From positions 1-41,238 of the forward strand of contig CAYZGR010000026.1 of assembly GCA_964478125.1 (NCBI GenBank): a stretch of 41,238 nt of DNA, read 5' to 3'. The position numbers were made by a program, and so were the translations under genes. This stretch comes from FW021-bin31 sp964478125. Its GTDB lineage: Bacteria > Bacteroidota > Bacteroidia > Chitinophagales > Chitinophagaceae. Each line of letters starts with the position of its first letter. The first letter of the stretch is position 1. Under the pieces are notes generated by a model that saw only the letters and a program-made list of their open reading frames with translations, was not told where the DNA came from and did not search any database. Below, one piece after another: positions 17,140-25,921 of the stretch.

Positions 17140-18831
17140 ATGAAAAAATATTTTTTATTCATTTGGGCTGTTTCGCTTCAATATTTTGTCGAGGCACAAG
17201 ATAAGACAAGTACCTTATTTTCCCATAGCGCTAAAAAATTCACCCATGCCGATACCCTTCGCGGAAGCAATACGCCGCAACGTGCGTGGTGGGACGTCAT
17301 CTATTACGACCTGCATGTAAGAATTCAACCTGGAGACAGCAGTATTTCCGGCTCCAATACCATTCTCTACCGGGTGAAAAAGCCGCCCTTCATCGATTCT
17401 GACGGCGGGCAGGAGATGCAAATTGATTTGATGACTCCGCTTCAGATAGATCGTGTTATTCAGGATAAAAAGGCCCTTTCTTTTCGCCGGGAAGGCAACG
17501 CTTTTTTTATCCAATTAAACAAAAAGCAACCCATCGGCTCCCTGCAGAAGATCAAAGTCTATTATCAGGGCAAACCCCGGGTTGCTAACAATCCGCCCTG
17601 GGACGGCGGTTTTATATGGAAAAAAGATTCCCTGGGCCGTGATTGGATTGCCACCGCCTGCCAGGGAGTGGGCGCCAGTATCTGGTGGCCCAATAAAGAT
17701 TATCAGGGAGACGAACCGGACAGCCAACGTATGGTTATTACCGTGCCCAAACCGCTTATGGAGGTTTCCAATGGACGACTTAAAAATAAAAAAGACAACG
17801 GTGATGGAACTACCACATACGAATGGTTTGTTGATAACCCCATCAATAATTATGATGTGGCTGTAAATGCCGCCATCTTTACACATTTCAAAGATACCTG
17901 CCGGGGAGAAGAAGGGCCCCTTACCCTTAATTATTATGTACTTCCCTATCATTTGTCCAAAGCCAAAAAGCAATTCCGACAAGTCAAATCCATGTTAAAA
18001 TGCTTTGAATATTGGTTTGGGCCGTACCCCTGGTATAAGGATGGATATAAATTGGTGGAAGCGCCGCACCTGGGTATGGAGCATCAGAGTTGTGTAGCTT
18101 ATGGCAATCATTATGAAAATGGCTATCTCGGACATGACCTTTCACATACCGGATGGGGGTTAAAATGGGATTTTATTATCATCCATGAGAGCGCACATGA
18201 ATGGTTTGGAAACAATATTACTACAAAAGATATAGCCGATATGTGGGTACATGAAAGTTTTGCAAATTACGCGGAAGCTCTCTATACCGAATACCTTTTT
18301 GGCCGTAAAGCCGGAGATGCCTATTGCAGGGGAACGCGAAAGAACATTCTGAATGATAAACCTATTATAGGGGCTTATGGAGTAAATGAGGAAGGATCCG
18401 GGGATATGTACTACAAAGGTGGAAATATGTTGTTGACCATAAGAGAAATAATAAATAATGATCAAAAGTTCAGACAGATCTTACGCGGATTGAACAAAAC
18501 CTTTCGCCACCAAACCGTAACAGGAAAACAAATAGAAAATTACATCAATCGGGTATCGGGGATAAATTTCGATAAAGTATTCCAACAATATCTAACCACC
18601 ACGCAGATCCCTCACTTTGAATATTACATTCAAAATAATCGTCTGAATTACCGGTGGACCCATGTGATTCCCGGTTTTGACATGCCTTTAAAAGTATCGC
18701 TCCGTAAAGATTCGATGTCTTTTATCCATCCTACGGAAAATTGGAAAAGCAGGCCGTTCCATCCGGAGAAAAAAAGCGACTTTCAGGTTAACAAGAACTT
18801 TTACATACAGGTCGTTAAGAAAAACGGTTAA
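17140..18831 (+). CDS. M1 family zinc metallopeptidase
   Basis: Aminopeptidase-type zinc peptidase of 563 residues with a signal peptide (MKKYFLFIWAVSLQYFVEAQ, likely cleaved near residue 18-20), so periplasmic or surface-located. The zinc site HESAH is at 349-353 and the third ligand E372 lies in WVHESFANYAE, the standard HExxH-x18-E. The usual GxMEN exopeptidase motif is replaced by GMEHQS at 312-317; it still provides the conserved Glu, and similar sequences are, to my knowledge, usual in this Bacteroidota subfamily. The N-terminal beta domain (about 45-250) and the catalytic domain are present, and the C-terminal helical domain is short. Likely role: trimming N-terminal residues from peptides taken as nutrients. 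Confidence 0.93.
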   Translation: MKKYFLFIWAVSLQYFVEAQDKTSTLFSHSAKKFTHADTLRGSNTPQRAWWDVIYYDLHVRIQPGDSSISGSNTILYRVKKPPFIDSDGGQEMQIDLMTPLQIDRVIQDKKALSFRREGNAFFIQLNKKQPIGSLQKIKVYYQGKPRVANNPPWDGGFIWKKDSLGRDWIATACQGVGASIWWPNKDYQGDEPDSQRMVITVPKPLMEVSNGRLKNKKDNGDGTTTYEWFVDNPINNYDVAVNAAIFTHFKDTCRGEEGPLTLNYYVLPYHLSKAKKQFRQVKSMLKCFEYWFGPYPWYKDGYKLVEAPHLGMEHQSCVAYGNHYENGYLGHDLSHTGWGLKWDFIIIHESAHEWFGNNITTKDIADMWVHESFANYAEALYTEYLFGRKAGDAYCRGTRKNILNDKPIIGAYGVNEEGSGDMYYKGGNMLLTIREIINNDQKFRQILRGLNKTFRHQTVTGKQIENYINRVSGINFDKVFQQYLTTTQIPHFEYYIQNNRLNYRWTHVIPGFDMPLKVSLRKDSMSFIHPTENWKSRPFHPEKKSDFQVNKNFYIQVVKKNG

Positions 18832-18866
18832 TTTAGTTCTGTATTTTTATGGATAAAAAAGCGGGT

Positions 18867-19313
18867 TCAAAAGAACGATCTGAAATCTTCCATGATCAGT
18901 TTGGCTACTACCTTGTCTATAGGAAGCGTAACGGAGTCTTTTGTAAATTCCTCTATCGGGATCATCCTAAACGCCTGTTTTTCACCCAGATGAACATTAA
19001 AATCAAAAGGCTTGTCCGAAATGGGGACTTTAAACGGTTCAAGTATTTTTACTTTATAGTAAATACTGATCACCTGACTGCCATCGCCAAACCCGGATTC
19101 CTGATAAAAATCGGTGGTATACAAATGCCTTCCGGTAGCAATCTTCTGGTGAAGCTCTTCCCGCCACTCCCTGACAAGACAATCTCTTGTCCCCTCTCCT
19201 TTTTCTAATCCACCTCCGGGAAATTTAGTCATATATTCCTTTTTAATATATTCATCGCTAACTAATATTTTATGATTCTCTATATAAATACCATAAACGC
19301 GTATATTAAACAT
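18867..19313 (-). CDS. Nudix hydrolase
   Basis: Small cytoplasmic hydrolase of 148 residues. The Nudix box starts at G34: G-x5-E40-x7-R48-E49-x-x-E52-E53 (sequence GGLEKGEGTRDCLVREWREEL), giving the metal-binding Glu residues. The consensus Gly after EE is a His (H55), a small departure. The substrate, some nucleoside diphosphate linked to another moiety, cannot be predicted. It converges on the M1 peptidase gene with a 35-bp gap and diverges from the citrate synthase gene. Its upstream sequence is AT-rich without a clear -7 box. Confidence 0.9.
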   Translation of the reverse strand: MFNIRVYGIYIENHKILVSDEYIKKEYMTKFPGGGLEKGEGTRDCLVREWREELHQKIATGRHLYTTDFYQESGFGDGSQVISIYYKVKILEPFKVPISDKPFDFNVHLGEKQAFRMIPIEEFTKDSVTLPIDKVVAKLIMEDFRSFF

Positions 19314-19409
19314 AGTTTAAATTTTTCGTAATTTACTTTGCTTCTTTTTATTTATCAAAATTTTAAGCCGCTTCTACAAGCCTTCAATGGCTTTCCGTTT
19401 TTTATTCCC

Positions 19410-19417
19410 TATATTTG
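19410..19417 (+). promoter_or_regulatory. -7 box of the citrate synthase gene (TATATTTG)
   Basis: Perfect TAnnTTTG, 28 nt before the ATG at 19446. It lies inside the longer open frame that begins at 19338 and therefore decides against that start. Confidence 0.6.
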
Positions 19418-19445
19418 CTACAACATTATTTTTCAAGTAAAATAC

Positions 19446-20762
19446 ATGAGCTACATGAGCGATATAAAAACAAAGTTTAAAGCTAAATCCGAAGAACTGG
19501 CCAAAGAGATCAAAAAGATTATTTCTGAACATGGAGATAAAGAAATTGATACTATTAAAGTTCGCCAATTATATCAGGGTATGCGGGGTATGCCGGGCCT
19601 GGTGGCAGAGACGTCGCTGTTGGATCCTATAAACGGTATTCGTTTCAGAGGGTACTCTATTCCGGAGTTAAAAGAGAAATTACCAAAAGCTCCCGACGGA
19701 TCAGAACCGCTTCCCGAGGGGCTTTTTTATTTAATGCTTATCGGAGAACTCCCTTCAGAAGGAGAAGTGAATGATATATCCAATGCCTGGGGCAGACGTT
19801 CACAGATCCCAAGGCATGTATTTAATTCCATTGATGAATTGCCAAAGGAAACCCACCCTATGACGCAGTTCGTTATAGGCATTATGGCCATGCAAACCGA
19901 ATCGGTCTTTGCCAAGGCCTATAAAAAGGGGATCAGTAAACATGATTATTGGTCTTACACCTTTGAAGATGTGATGAATCTTGTGGCGCGCTTACCCCGG
20001 TTGGCTGCCTATATTTACCGCCGTAAATATAAAAACGGGGAACACATTGAACCGGATCCTTCTCTTGACTGGGCAGGAAATTTCGGTCACATGCTGGGTT
20101 ATGATGAGGAAGAATTTCTCGAATTAATGCGTTTATATACCACCATCCATGCCGATCATGAAGGAGGTAATGTGAGCGCACATACTACCCACCTTGTAGG
20201 TTCCGCTCTTAGTGACCCTTATCTGGCTTTTGCGGCCGGTATGAACGGCCTGGCCGGCCCCTTGCATGGCCTGGCCAATCAGGAAGTGATCCGCTGGATA
20301 GATAAAATGCGGGAGGATCTGGGAGAAGGGCTTCCTTCCAAAGAACAGATCGAAAAATATGTCAGACAAACACTGGATGAGGGTAAGGTGATCCCCGGAT
20401 ATGGTCATGCCGTGTTGCGGCAGACGGATCCCCGCTTTATGGCTCAGTTGAAGTTTGCCAAAAAGCATCTGCCTAATGATGAATTGGTGAATACCGTATG
20501 GCGGATATATGAAGTCGTTCCTGATATCCTCAAAGAACTGGGTAAGGTTAAGAATCCCTGGCCAAACGTCGATGCACATTCCGGTTCCCTACTGGTTCAT
20601 TTTGGGCTAAAGGAATACGAATTCTATACGGTATTATTCGGAGTATCCCGTGCTTTAGGAGTCTTGGCTTCCCTATGTTGGGATCGTGCCCTGGGCTTAC
20701 CCATAGAACGACCTAAATCTCTGACTACCAAGAGGATTAAAGAGCTTATTGAAGAGGAATAA
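19446..20762 (+). CDS. Citrate synthase, mitochondrial type
   Basis: Condenses oxaloacetate and acetyl-CoA to citrate, the entry step of the TCA cycle. The 438-residue protein from ATG 19446 is much closer to animal mitochondrial citrate synthase than to the hexameric bacterial GltA type: it has HADHEGGNVSAH, SALSDPYLAFAAGMNGLAG and GYGHAVLRQTDPR, nearly identical to what I recall of the pig heart enzyme. The catalytic residues are H274 (GPLHG), H321 (GYGH) and D376 (NVDAH); H246, R330 and R402 fit the substrate-binding positions. The open frame extends upstream to 19338, but that part is hydrophobic, unlike the family, and contains the -7 box at 19410-19417, so it is left out. Single gene, convergent with glyA. 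Confidence 0.97.
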   Translation: MSYMSDIKTKFKAKSEELAKEIKKIISEHGDKEIDTIKVRQLYQGMRGMPGLVAETSLLDPINGIRFRGYSIPELKEKLPKAPDGSEPLPEGLFYLMLIGELPSEGEVNDISNAWGRRSQIPRHVFNSIDELPKETHPMTQFVIGIMAMQTESVFAKAYKKGISKHDYWSYTFEDVMNLVARLPRLAAYIYRRKYKNGEHIEPDPSLDWAGNFGHMLGYDEEEFLELMRLYTTIHADHEGGNVSAHTTHLVGSALSDPYLAFAAGMNGLAGPLHGLANQEVIRWIDKMREDLGEGLPSKEQIEKYVRQTLDEGKVIPGYGHAVLRQTDPRFMAQLKFAKKHLPNDELVNTVWRIYEVVPDILKELGKVKNPWPNVDAHSGSLLVHFGLKEYEFYTVLFGVSRALGVLASLCWDRALGLPIERPKSLTTKRIKELIEEE

Positions 20763-20785
20763 TAAATATATTTCTTTTTCTTATT

Positions 20786-22066
20786 TTATCCCATATCCGG
20801 ATATAGGGGAAATTGTCCCATAAACCCGTTTACCTCCTGGCGAACGGTATGGGTCTTTTGTTCATTATCGGCATCCTTCAGGAGTTCGTCTATCCAATCC
20901 ACGATCTGTGGCATGTGTTCTTCCTTTAGCCCGCGGGTAGTAATAGCCGGTACGCCCAGGCGAATACCAGAAGTAACAAAAGCAGAACGGTCATCAAAAG
21001 GCACCATATTTTTGTTGGCTGTAATGTCTGCTTTTACCAAAGTCTGCTCGGCCTTTTTGCCGCTGATGCCTTTGTTTCTTAAATCTATCAGGAGAAGATG
21101 GTTGTCGGTCCCGCCGGAAACGATATGATAATCTTTTTCAATAAAGGCATCAGCCATGGCCTGAGCGTTTTTAACAACCTGTTGTGCATATCTCGTATAA
21201 TCCTCAGTCAGTATCTCATAGAAGGAAACGGCCTTGGCTGCGATAACATGCTGCAAAGGGCCGCCTTGCGTGCCCGGAAAAACAGCCAGGTTCAGTACGG
21301 AACTCATCATCCTGGTAACCCCCTTTGGCGTTTTTAGTCCAAACGGATTTTCAAAATCCTTACCCATCAGGATCATACCCCCGCGCGGTCCCCTCAAAGT
21401 CTTATGGGTGGTAGTAGTTACAAAATGGCAATGTTCAAAAGGGGATTTAAGCAATTTTTTGGCGATCAGCCCCGCGGGGTGGGCGATGTCAGCCATGACC
21501 AGAGCCCCCACGCGATCGGCAATTTCACGGATGCGTTCATAATCCCAGTCGCGGCTATAGGCCGAGGCGCCGCAAATGATGAGCCGGGGCCGTTCTCTCT
21601 CGGCTATGCGGGCCATTTCCTCGTATTCGATCAATCCGGTCTCCCTGTTGACACCGTAAAAACAGGGTTTATACAATTTCCCGGAAAAATTAACAGGCGA
21701 TCCATGAGTGAGATGACCTCCCATGCTCAGGTCCAGCCCCAGGATTTTATCGCCCGGTTTTAATACGGCCAGCATCACCGATGCATTGGCCTGGGCGCCG
21801 GAATGAGGTTGTACATTGGCATATTCCACCCCAAAGATTTCCTTGGCCCGGTCAATGGCCAGTTGCTCACTTTGATCCACTATTTCACAACCTCCATAAT
21901 ATCGATGGCCGGGATATCCCTCGGCATATTTGTTCGTCATGACATTGCCCATCGCCTGCATAACCTGAAGGCTGGTAAAGTTCTCGGAAGCGATCAACTC
22001 AATACCGCGCCGTTGGCGTTCGAGCTCTTTATGAATCAATTGAAAGATCTGTTCATCTCTTTGCAT
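20786..22066 (-). CDS. glyA: Serine hydroxymethyltransferase
   Basis: PLP enzyme that interconverts serine and glycine while charging tetrahydrofolate with a one-carbon unit; cytoplasmic. 426 residues, normal length. Visible signature: ELIASENF at 23-30, YAEGYPGHRYYGGC near 47-60, HSGAQAN at 88-94, ADIAHPAG at 192-199, and the PLP-binding lysine K222 in TTTTHKTLRGPRGG. The frame extends upstream to 22093 (first residues MAQKKYFVF), but MQRDEQIF at 22066 matches family N-termini, so this start is preferred. The upstream -7 box does not decide between them. Convergent with citrate synthase (23-bp gap), no operon partner. Confidence 0.97.
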   Translation of the reverse strand: MQRDEQIFQLIHKELERQRRGIELIASENFTSLQVMQAMGNVMTNKYAEGYPGHRYYGGCEIVDQSEQLAIDRAKEIFGVEYANVQPHSGAQANASVMLAVLKPGDKILGLDLSMGGHLTHGSPVNFSGKLYKPCFYGVNRETGLIEYEEMARIAERERPRLIICGASAYSRDWDYERIREIADRVGALVMADIAHPAGLIAKKLLKSPFEHCHFVTTTTHKTLRGPRGGMILMGKDFENPFGLKTPKGVTRMMSSVLNLAVFPGTQGGPLQHVIAAKAVSFYEILTEDYTRYAQQVVKNAQAMADAFIEKDYHIVSGGTDNHLLLIDLRNKGISGKKAEQTLVKADITANKNMVPFDDRSAFVTSGIRLGVPAITTRGLKEEHMPQIVDWIDELLKDADNEQKTHTVRQEVNGFMGQFPLYPDMG

Positions 22067-22110
22067 AAAAACAAAATATTTTTTTTGTGCCATATAAATT
22101 TAATCCGGTA

Positions 22111-22118
22111 CAAAGATA
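22111..22118 (-). promoter_or_regulatory. -7 box upstream of glyA (TATCTTTG)
   Basis: Perfect TAnnTTTG on the minus strand, 44 nt before the chosen glyA ATG and 17 nt before the alternative start at 22093. Confidence 0.5.
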
Positions 22119-22219
22119 ATTTATTACATCTGTATTTTGAACTGCTCGTAAAATTAGTGTACCTTCGGCTTCCTTAAACAAGAACCGTAACGCTTTAGTT
22201 ATCATAACCTTTCTTTCTC

Positions 22220-23215
22220 ATGAAAGCTATTATACCCGTAGCAGGTGCAGGTACCAGATTGCGTCCGCATACTTATACACAACCCAAGGCCCTCATCCCC
22301 ATCGCAGGAAAGGTTTTACTCAGTTTCATTATTGAACCGCTGGAAGAAGCGGGAATTAAAGACTTTATTTTTATTATCGGTTATCTGGGGGATAAGATAC
22401 AGGATTATATAGAAGAAAAACATCCGGATATTCGTTGTCAATTTGTTCAGCAAAATCAGCGGGAGGGTTCCGGGCAGGCTATATACCTAACCAGGAATAT
22501 GGTAAAAGAAGAGGAAGCGGTCATTATCGTTATGGGAGATACCATCTGTGAATATGATGTACAGGCCATGATAGAAAGTCCGGTATCGATATTAGGAGTC
22601 AAAAAAGTAGATGATCCCAGAGATTTTGGGGTGGCCATCATCAACCGGAAGAAAATGATTACCAAAGTCGTAGAAAAGCCGAGAATTCCCAAATCCAATT
22701 TGGCGCTGGTAGGTATTTATAAAATCATAGAAAGTAAAAGACTTTTTGAAAGCCTGGAATATTTGCTGGACAACAATATCAAATCCCAGGAAGAATATCA
22801 ACTCACGGATGCCATACAGCTGATGATAGAAAAGAAAGTGAAGTTTTCCTCCCTGAAAGTCAATAATTGGTTTGATTGCGGAAAAAAAGAAACGCTGCTG
22901 GAAGCTAATTCCACTCTACTAAAAAAACAAGATCCCGATCAGCTTCCGGATGTTCCTTTTGAAAATACCATTATCCTGCCGCCCGTAAACATAGCAAAGG
23001 GATGCGAGGTCAAAAATTCTATTATAGGACCCAACGTATCTGTAGGCGAAAACACCACGATCCAGTATTCTATCGTAAAAAATTCCATTATCGGCTCCTA
23101 CTCCCGGTTGAATGATGTCGTACTGAGCTCTTCCATTATCGGGAGCGATGCCCATATCCAGGGACTTACACAGAGCCTGAACATTGGAGACAATACAGAA
23201 ATAGATCTGAAATAA
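22220..23215 (+). CDS. Sugar-1-phosphate nucleotidyltransferase with left-handed beta-helix
   Basis: Cytoplasmic enzyme that makes an NDP-sugar from a sugar-1-phosphate and NTP. The N-terminal Rossmann-like domain has the signature GAGTRLRPHT at 9-18 with the catalytic-site lysine near K23 (QPKALIPIAGK), and a metal-binding Asp in VMGDTICEYD. The C-terminal part (about 245-331) has hexapeptide-type repeats (SIIGPNVSVGENT, SIVKNSIIGSYS, SSIIGSDAHI), a left-handed beta-helix. 331 residues, like RmlA-long or GlmU-type fusion relatives without an acetyltransferase site that I can recognise. The sugar and base cannot be fixed; glucose-1-phosphate with UTP or dTTP is a common use. The next gene starts 3 nt after the stop, so the two are cotranscribed. 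Confidence 0.9.
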   Translation: MKAIIPVAGAGTRLRPHTYTQPKALIPIAGKVLLSFIIEPLEEAGIKDFIFIIGYLGDKIQDYIEEKHPDIRCQFVQQNQREGSGQAIYLTRNMVKEEEAVIIVMGDTICEYDVQAMIESPVSILGVKKVDDPRDFGVAIINRKKMITKVVEKPRIPKSNLALVGIYKIIESKRLFESLEYLLDNNIKSQEEYQLTDAIQLMIEKKVKFSSLKVNNWFDCGKKETLLEANSTLLKKQDPDQLPDVPFENTIILPPVNIAKGCEVKNSIIGPNVSVGENTTIQYSIVKNSIIGSYSRLNDVVLSSSIIGSDAHIQGLTQSLNIGDNTEIDLK

Positions 23216-23218
23216 TTT

Positions 23219-24172
23219 ATGCAGAATCGAATTACCCAATTATTCGGTATTCAATATCCCATCATTCAGGCCGGTATGGTATGGACGGCCGGTTGGCGGT
23301 TGGCATCCGCCGTAAGCGAGGCCGGGGGATTGGGGTTGATCGGCTCCGGCAGCATGTATCCTGAAGTTCTTCGTGAACATATTCAAAAATGTAAAAATGC
23401 TACCGGCAAGCCTTTTGGAGTGAATATTCCTCTCCTATATCCGGATATAGAAGTGCACATGAACATTATCCTTCAGGAAAAAGTCAAAATAGTATTTACT
23501 TCAGCCGGTAACCCCAAAAAATGGACCCGCTTCCTAAAAGAAAAGGGGGTCACGGTCGTTCATGTAGTTCCGGGAGAAAAGTACGCAAGAAAAGCTGAAG
23601 AGGCGGGATGCGATGCGGTAGTTGCCGAAGGATTCGAAGCCGGGGGACACAACGGCAGAGAAGAGACGACTACGCTTTGTCTGGTACCCGCTGTTTGTGA
23701 TGCCGTCCGGATCCCTGTACTGGCTGCCGGCGGTATCAGTTCAGGGAAATCCATGATGGCCGCCTTTGCATTAGGCGCCGAAGGGGTACAGATAGGCACC
23801 CGGTTTGCCGCATCCACAGAGGCCTCTTCCCATGCCCGTTTTAAAGAAGCGATCGTACAACTTCGGGAGGGGGACACCCTGCTTACTCTGAAAGGGCTAA
23901 TCCCGGTTCGTATTATCAAAAATGAATTTTACAGAAAAGTGCAGGAAGCAGAGCGCCGCTGCGCCTCTGTGCAGGAACTGCAACAATTACTTGGACGGGG
24001 AAGGGCCAAAAAGGGTATTTTTGAAGGGAATCTGGATGAGGGTGAATTGGAGATCGGACAAGTCAGTGCCTTAATCCATGAAATTCAACCTGCAGCAGAT
24101 ATCCTCCGTGATATCTGGGAAGCATTTGTCAGTCAGCAAAAAAGAATAACAAACCTGGATGTGGAATCCTGA
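23219..24172 (+). CDS. Nitronate monooxygenase family flavoprotein (FabK/2-nitropropane dioxygenase-like)
   Basis: FMN-dependent TIM-barrel oxidoreductase of 317 residues. Marks: PIIQAGMVWTAGWRLASAVSEAGGLG at the N-terminus (flavin-binding strand), AGGHNG at 141-146 with the candidate catalytic H144, LAAGGISSG at 168-176 and GAEGVQIGTRF at 186-196, which bind the FMN phosphate. The family includes nitronate monooxygenases and the enoyl-ACP reductase FabK; sequence alone does not separate them, though the AGGHNG motif is kept in both. It starts 3 nt after the sugar nucleotidyltransferase stop, so cotranscription is likely although the functions look unrelated. Convergent with proS. Confidence 0.85.
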   Translation: MQNRITQLFGIQYPIIQAGMVWTAGWRLASAVSEAGGLGLIGSGSMYPEVLREHIQKCKNATGKPFGVNIPLLYPDIEVHMNIILQEKVKIVFTSAGNPKKWTRFLKEKGVTVVHVVPGEKYARKAEEAGCDAVVAEGFEAGGHNGREETTTLCLVPAVCDAVRIPVLAAGGISSGKSMMAAFALGAEGVQIGTRFAASTEASSHARFKEAIVQLREGDTLLTLKGLIPVRIIKNEFYRKVQEAERRCASVQELQQLLGRGRAKKGIFEGNLDEGELEIGQVSALIHEIQPAADILRDIWEAFVSQQKRITNLDVES

Positions 24173-24245
24173 CCTCCCGGTTTGGGACTACACACATCTC
24201 CCTCTGCTAACGGATACTTTGAATATGGAGCACAAACTCTGGACC

Positions 24246-25721
24246 TCAATATGCTCTGGCAAACAATACGCGTTCTGTAGAAGGCCTGCCGGTAAGAACA
24301 CATTTACCCCCTTCCTGAGGATTATCCAGCGGGATACAACGAATGGTGGCCCGGGTAAGTTCTTTGATCTTTTGTTCGCTCTCCACAGTGCCATCCCAGT
24401 GCGCAGACACAAAGCCGCCTTTTTCATCCAATACTTTTTTAAAAGTATCAAAATCATCCACCCTTGTGATATGATGATCCCGGTAGACACGTGCTTTTTC
24501 AAACATATCCGACTGGATCTGATCCAGAAGCGTCAATACCTTATCAGTCAGCCCTTCTATCGCAAAACTTTCTTTTTCTGATCCATCACGACGGCTTACC
24601 TCCACCTGGCCGTTTTTCAGGTCCCGGGGTCCCACGGCAAGCCGGACCGGAACGCCTCGTTTTTCATGTTCCGCAAATTTCCAGCCCGGACGAGCAGTAT
24701 CATCGTTGTCATATACTGCCCGAATACCCGCTTTTTTAAAAGCGGCCATCCAACCTTTTACTGTTTTATGAATATCTTCCTTTTGCTCATCATTTTTATA
24801 AATGGGCACGACTACTACCTGGACAGGTGCAATTTTTGGCGGCAACACCAATCCTTTATCATCCCCGTGCGCCATGACCAAGGCGCCGATCAACCGGGTA
24901 GATACACCCCAGGAGGTGGCCCAAACAAATTCCAGCTTATTTTCCTTATTCAGAAACTGAACATCAAAAGCCTTTGCGAAATTTTGTCCGAGAAAATGAG
25001 ACGTTCCGGCCTGAAGCGCCTTCCCATCTTGCATAAGTGCCTCTATACAATAGGTTTCAATGGCTCCCGCAAAGCGTTCTGAAGGGGATTTCACACCCCG
25101 GATGACGGGTAAAGCCATATAATTTTCCGCAAAATCGGCATACACCTCAAGCATTTGCCGGGCCTCGGCCACGGCCTCTTCCGAACGCGCATGCGCCGTA
25201 TGTCCTTCCTGCCATAGAAATTCGGCCGTACGCAGGAACAACCGGGTACGCATTTCCCAACGAACCACGTTCGCCCACTGATTGATCTTCAGCGGCAAAT
25301 CACGGTAAGATTTGATCCAGTTTTTATAGGCATCCCAGATAATGGTTTCAGAGGTAGGGCGTACGATCAGCTCCTCCTCCAGCCTGGCATCCGGGTCCAC
25401 GATAAGCTTTCCCGATCCCGGATCGTTCTTCAAACGATAATGGGTAACTACCGCGCATTCTTTGGCAAACCCTTCCACATGGGCCGCTTCTTTATTGAGA
25501 AAGCTTTTGGGGATAAAGAGAGGAAAATAAGCATTTTGATGCCCCGTTTCCTTGAACATGTGGTCCAGCGCATCCCGCATATGTTCCCACAAGGCAAATC
25601 CATGCGGTTTGATCACCATGCAACCGCGCACCGGAGTATAATCGGCAAGGCCGCCTTTTATGATCAAATCATTATACCATTGGGAATAATCCTGATTGCG
25701 AGGCGTGATCTGTTTGCTCAT
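24246..25721 (-). CDS. proS: Prolyl-tRNA synthetase, archaeal/eukaryotic type
   Basis: Class II aminoacyl-tRNA synthetase that charges tRNA-Pro; cytoplasmic. 491 residues with the compact archaeal/eukaryotic architecture: no INS editing domain between motifs 2 and 3. Visible blocks: DYSQWYNDLIIKGGLADY and GCMVIKPHGFALWE at the N-terminus; motif 2 WEMRTRLFLRTAEFLWQEGH; motif 3 region GVSTRLIGALVMAHGDDKGLVLPP; an anticodon-binding domain (APVQVVVVPI); and a C-terminal domain ending in ARAY, as is typical for this class. The start at 25721 fits family N-termini, and a -7 box lies 44 nt upstream. Single gene, divergent from the Tyr/Arg-rich lipoprotein gene. Confidence 0.96.
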   Translation of the reverse strand: MSKQITPRNQDYSQWYNDLIIKGGLADYTPVRGCMVIKPHGFALWEHMRDALDHMFKETGHQNAYFPLFIPKSFLNKEAAHVEGFAKECAVVTHYRLKNDPGSGKLIVDPDARLEEELIVRPTSETIIWDAYKNWIKSYRDLPLKINQWANVVRWEMRTRLFLRTAEFLWQEGHTAHARSEEAVAEARQMLEVYADFAENYMALPVIRGVKSPSERFAGAIETYCIEALMQDGKALQAGTSHFLGQNFAKAFDVQFLNKENKLEFVWATSWGVSTRLIGALVMAHGDDKGLVLPPKIAPVQVVVVPIYKNDEQKEDIHKTVKGWMAAFKKAGIRAVYDNDDTARPGWKFAEHEKRGVPVRLAVGPRDLKNGQVEVSRRDGSEKESFAIEGLTDKVLTLLDQIQSDMFEKARVYRDHHITRVDDFDTFKKVLDEKGGFVSAHWDGTVESEQKIKELTRATIRCIPLDNPQEGGKCVLTGRPSTERVLFARAY

Positions 25722-25765
25722 TTGATTATTTATCGTTATTTTAGTTAAAAAGGAGCTGAAAGCTG

Positions 25766-25773
25766 CAAACCTA
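25766..25773 (-). promoter_or_regulatory. -7 box upstream of proS (TAGGTTTG)
   Basis: Perfect TAnnTTTG on the minus strand, 44 nt before the proS ATG. It shares the 200-bp divergent gap (25722-25921) with the box at 25873-25880 for the opposite gene; nothing else is evident in that gap. Confidence 0.45.
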
Positions 25774-25872
25774 CAATGAAATTTACAAACTATACCACTT
25801 GTTTTTTTGTTATAAGATCATAGAAAACAGTCAGATAGACGTTTAAATATAACTATTTGATGAGTGGTTACG

Positions 25873-25880
25873 TATATTTG
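25873..25880 (+). promoter_or_regulatory. -7 box upstream of the Tyr/Arg-rich lipoprotein gene (TATATTTG)
   Basis: Perfect TAnnTTTG, 41 nt before the ATG at 25922; identical octamer to that of the citrate synthase gene. Confidence 0.5.
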
Positions 25881-25921
25881 CAAAAAAATCGTATCTTACA
25901 GCTAAATAAAAGGATAAAACC

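Noticed and set aside
17515..17982. 155-codon minus-strand frame within the M1 peptidase gene
   Set aside because: Antisense shadow of a clearly conserved coding sequence; no family features.
18867..19313. Nudix box Gly replaced by His as a sign of inactivity
   Set aside because: All metal-binding Glu residues are present and this position varies in real Nudix enzymes.
20794..20811. Palindrome around ATATCCGGATAT near the citrate synthase/glyA junction
   Set aside because: It lies in the glyA coding end and has no T run; it reads as ordinary codons.
24159..24581. 140-codon plus-strand frame across the end of the flavoprotein gene and proS
   Set aside because: Overlaps proS coding sequence on the opposite strand and shows no domain or signal peptide.
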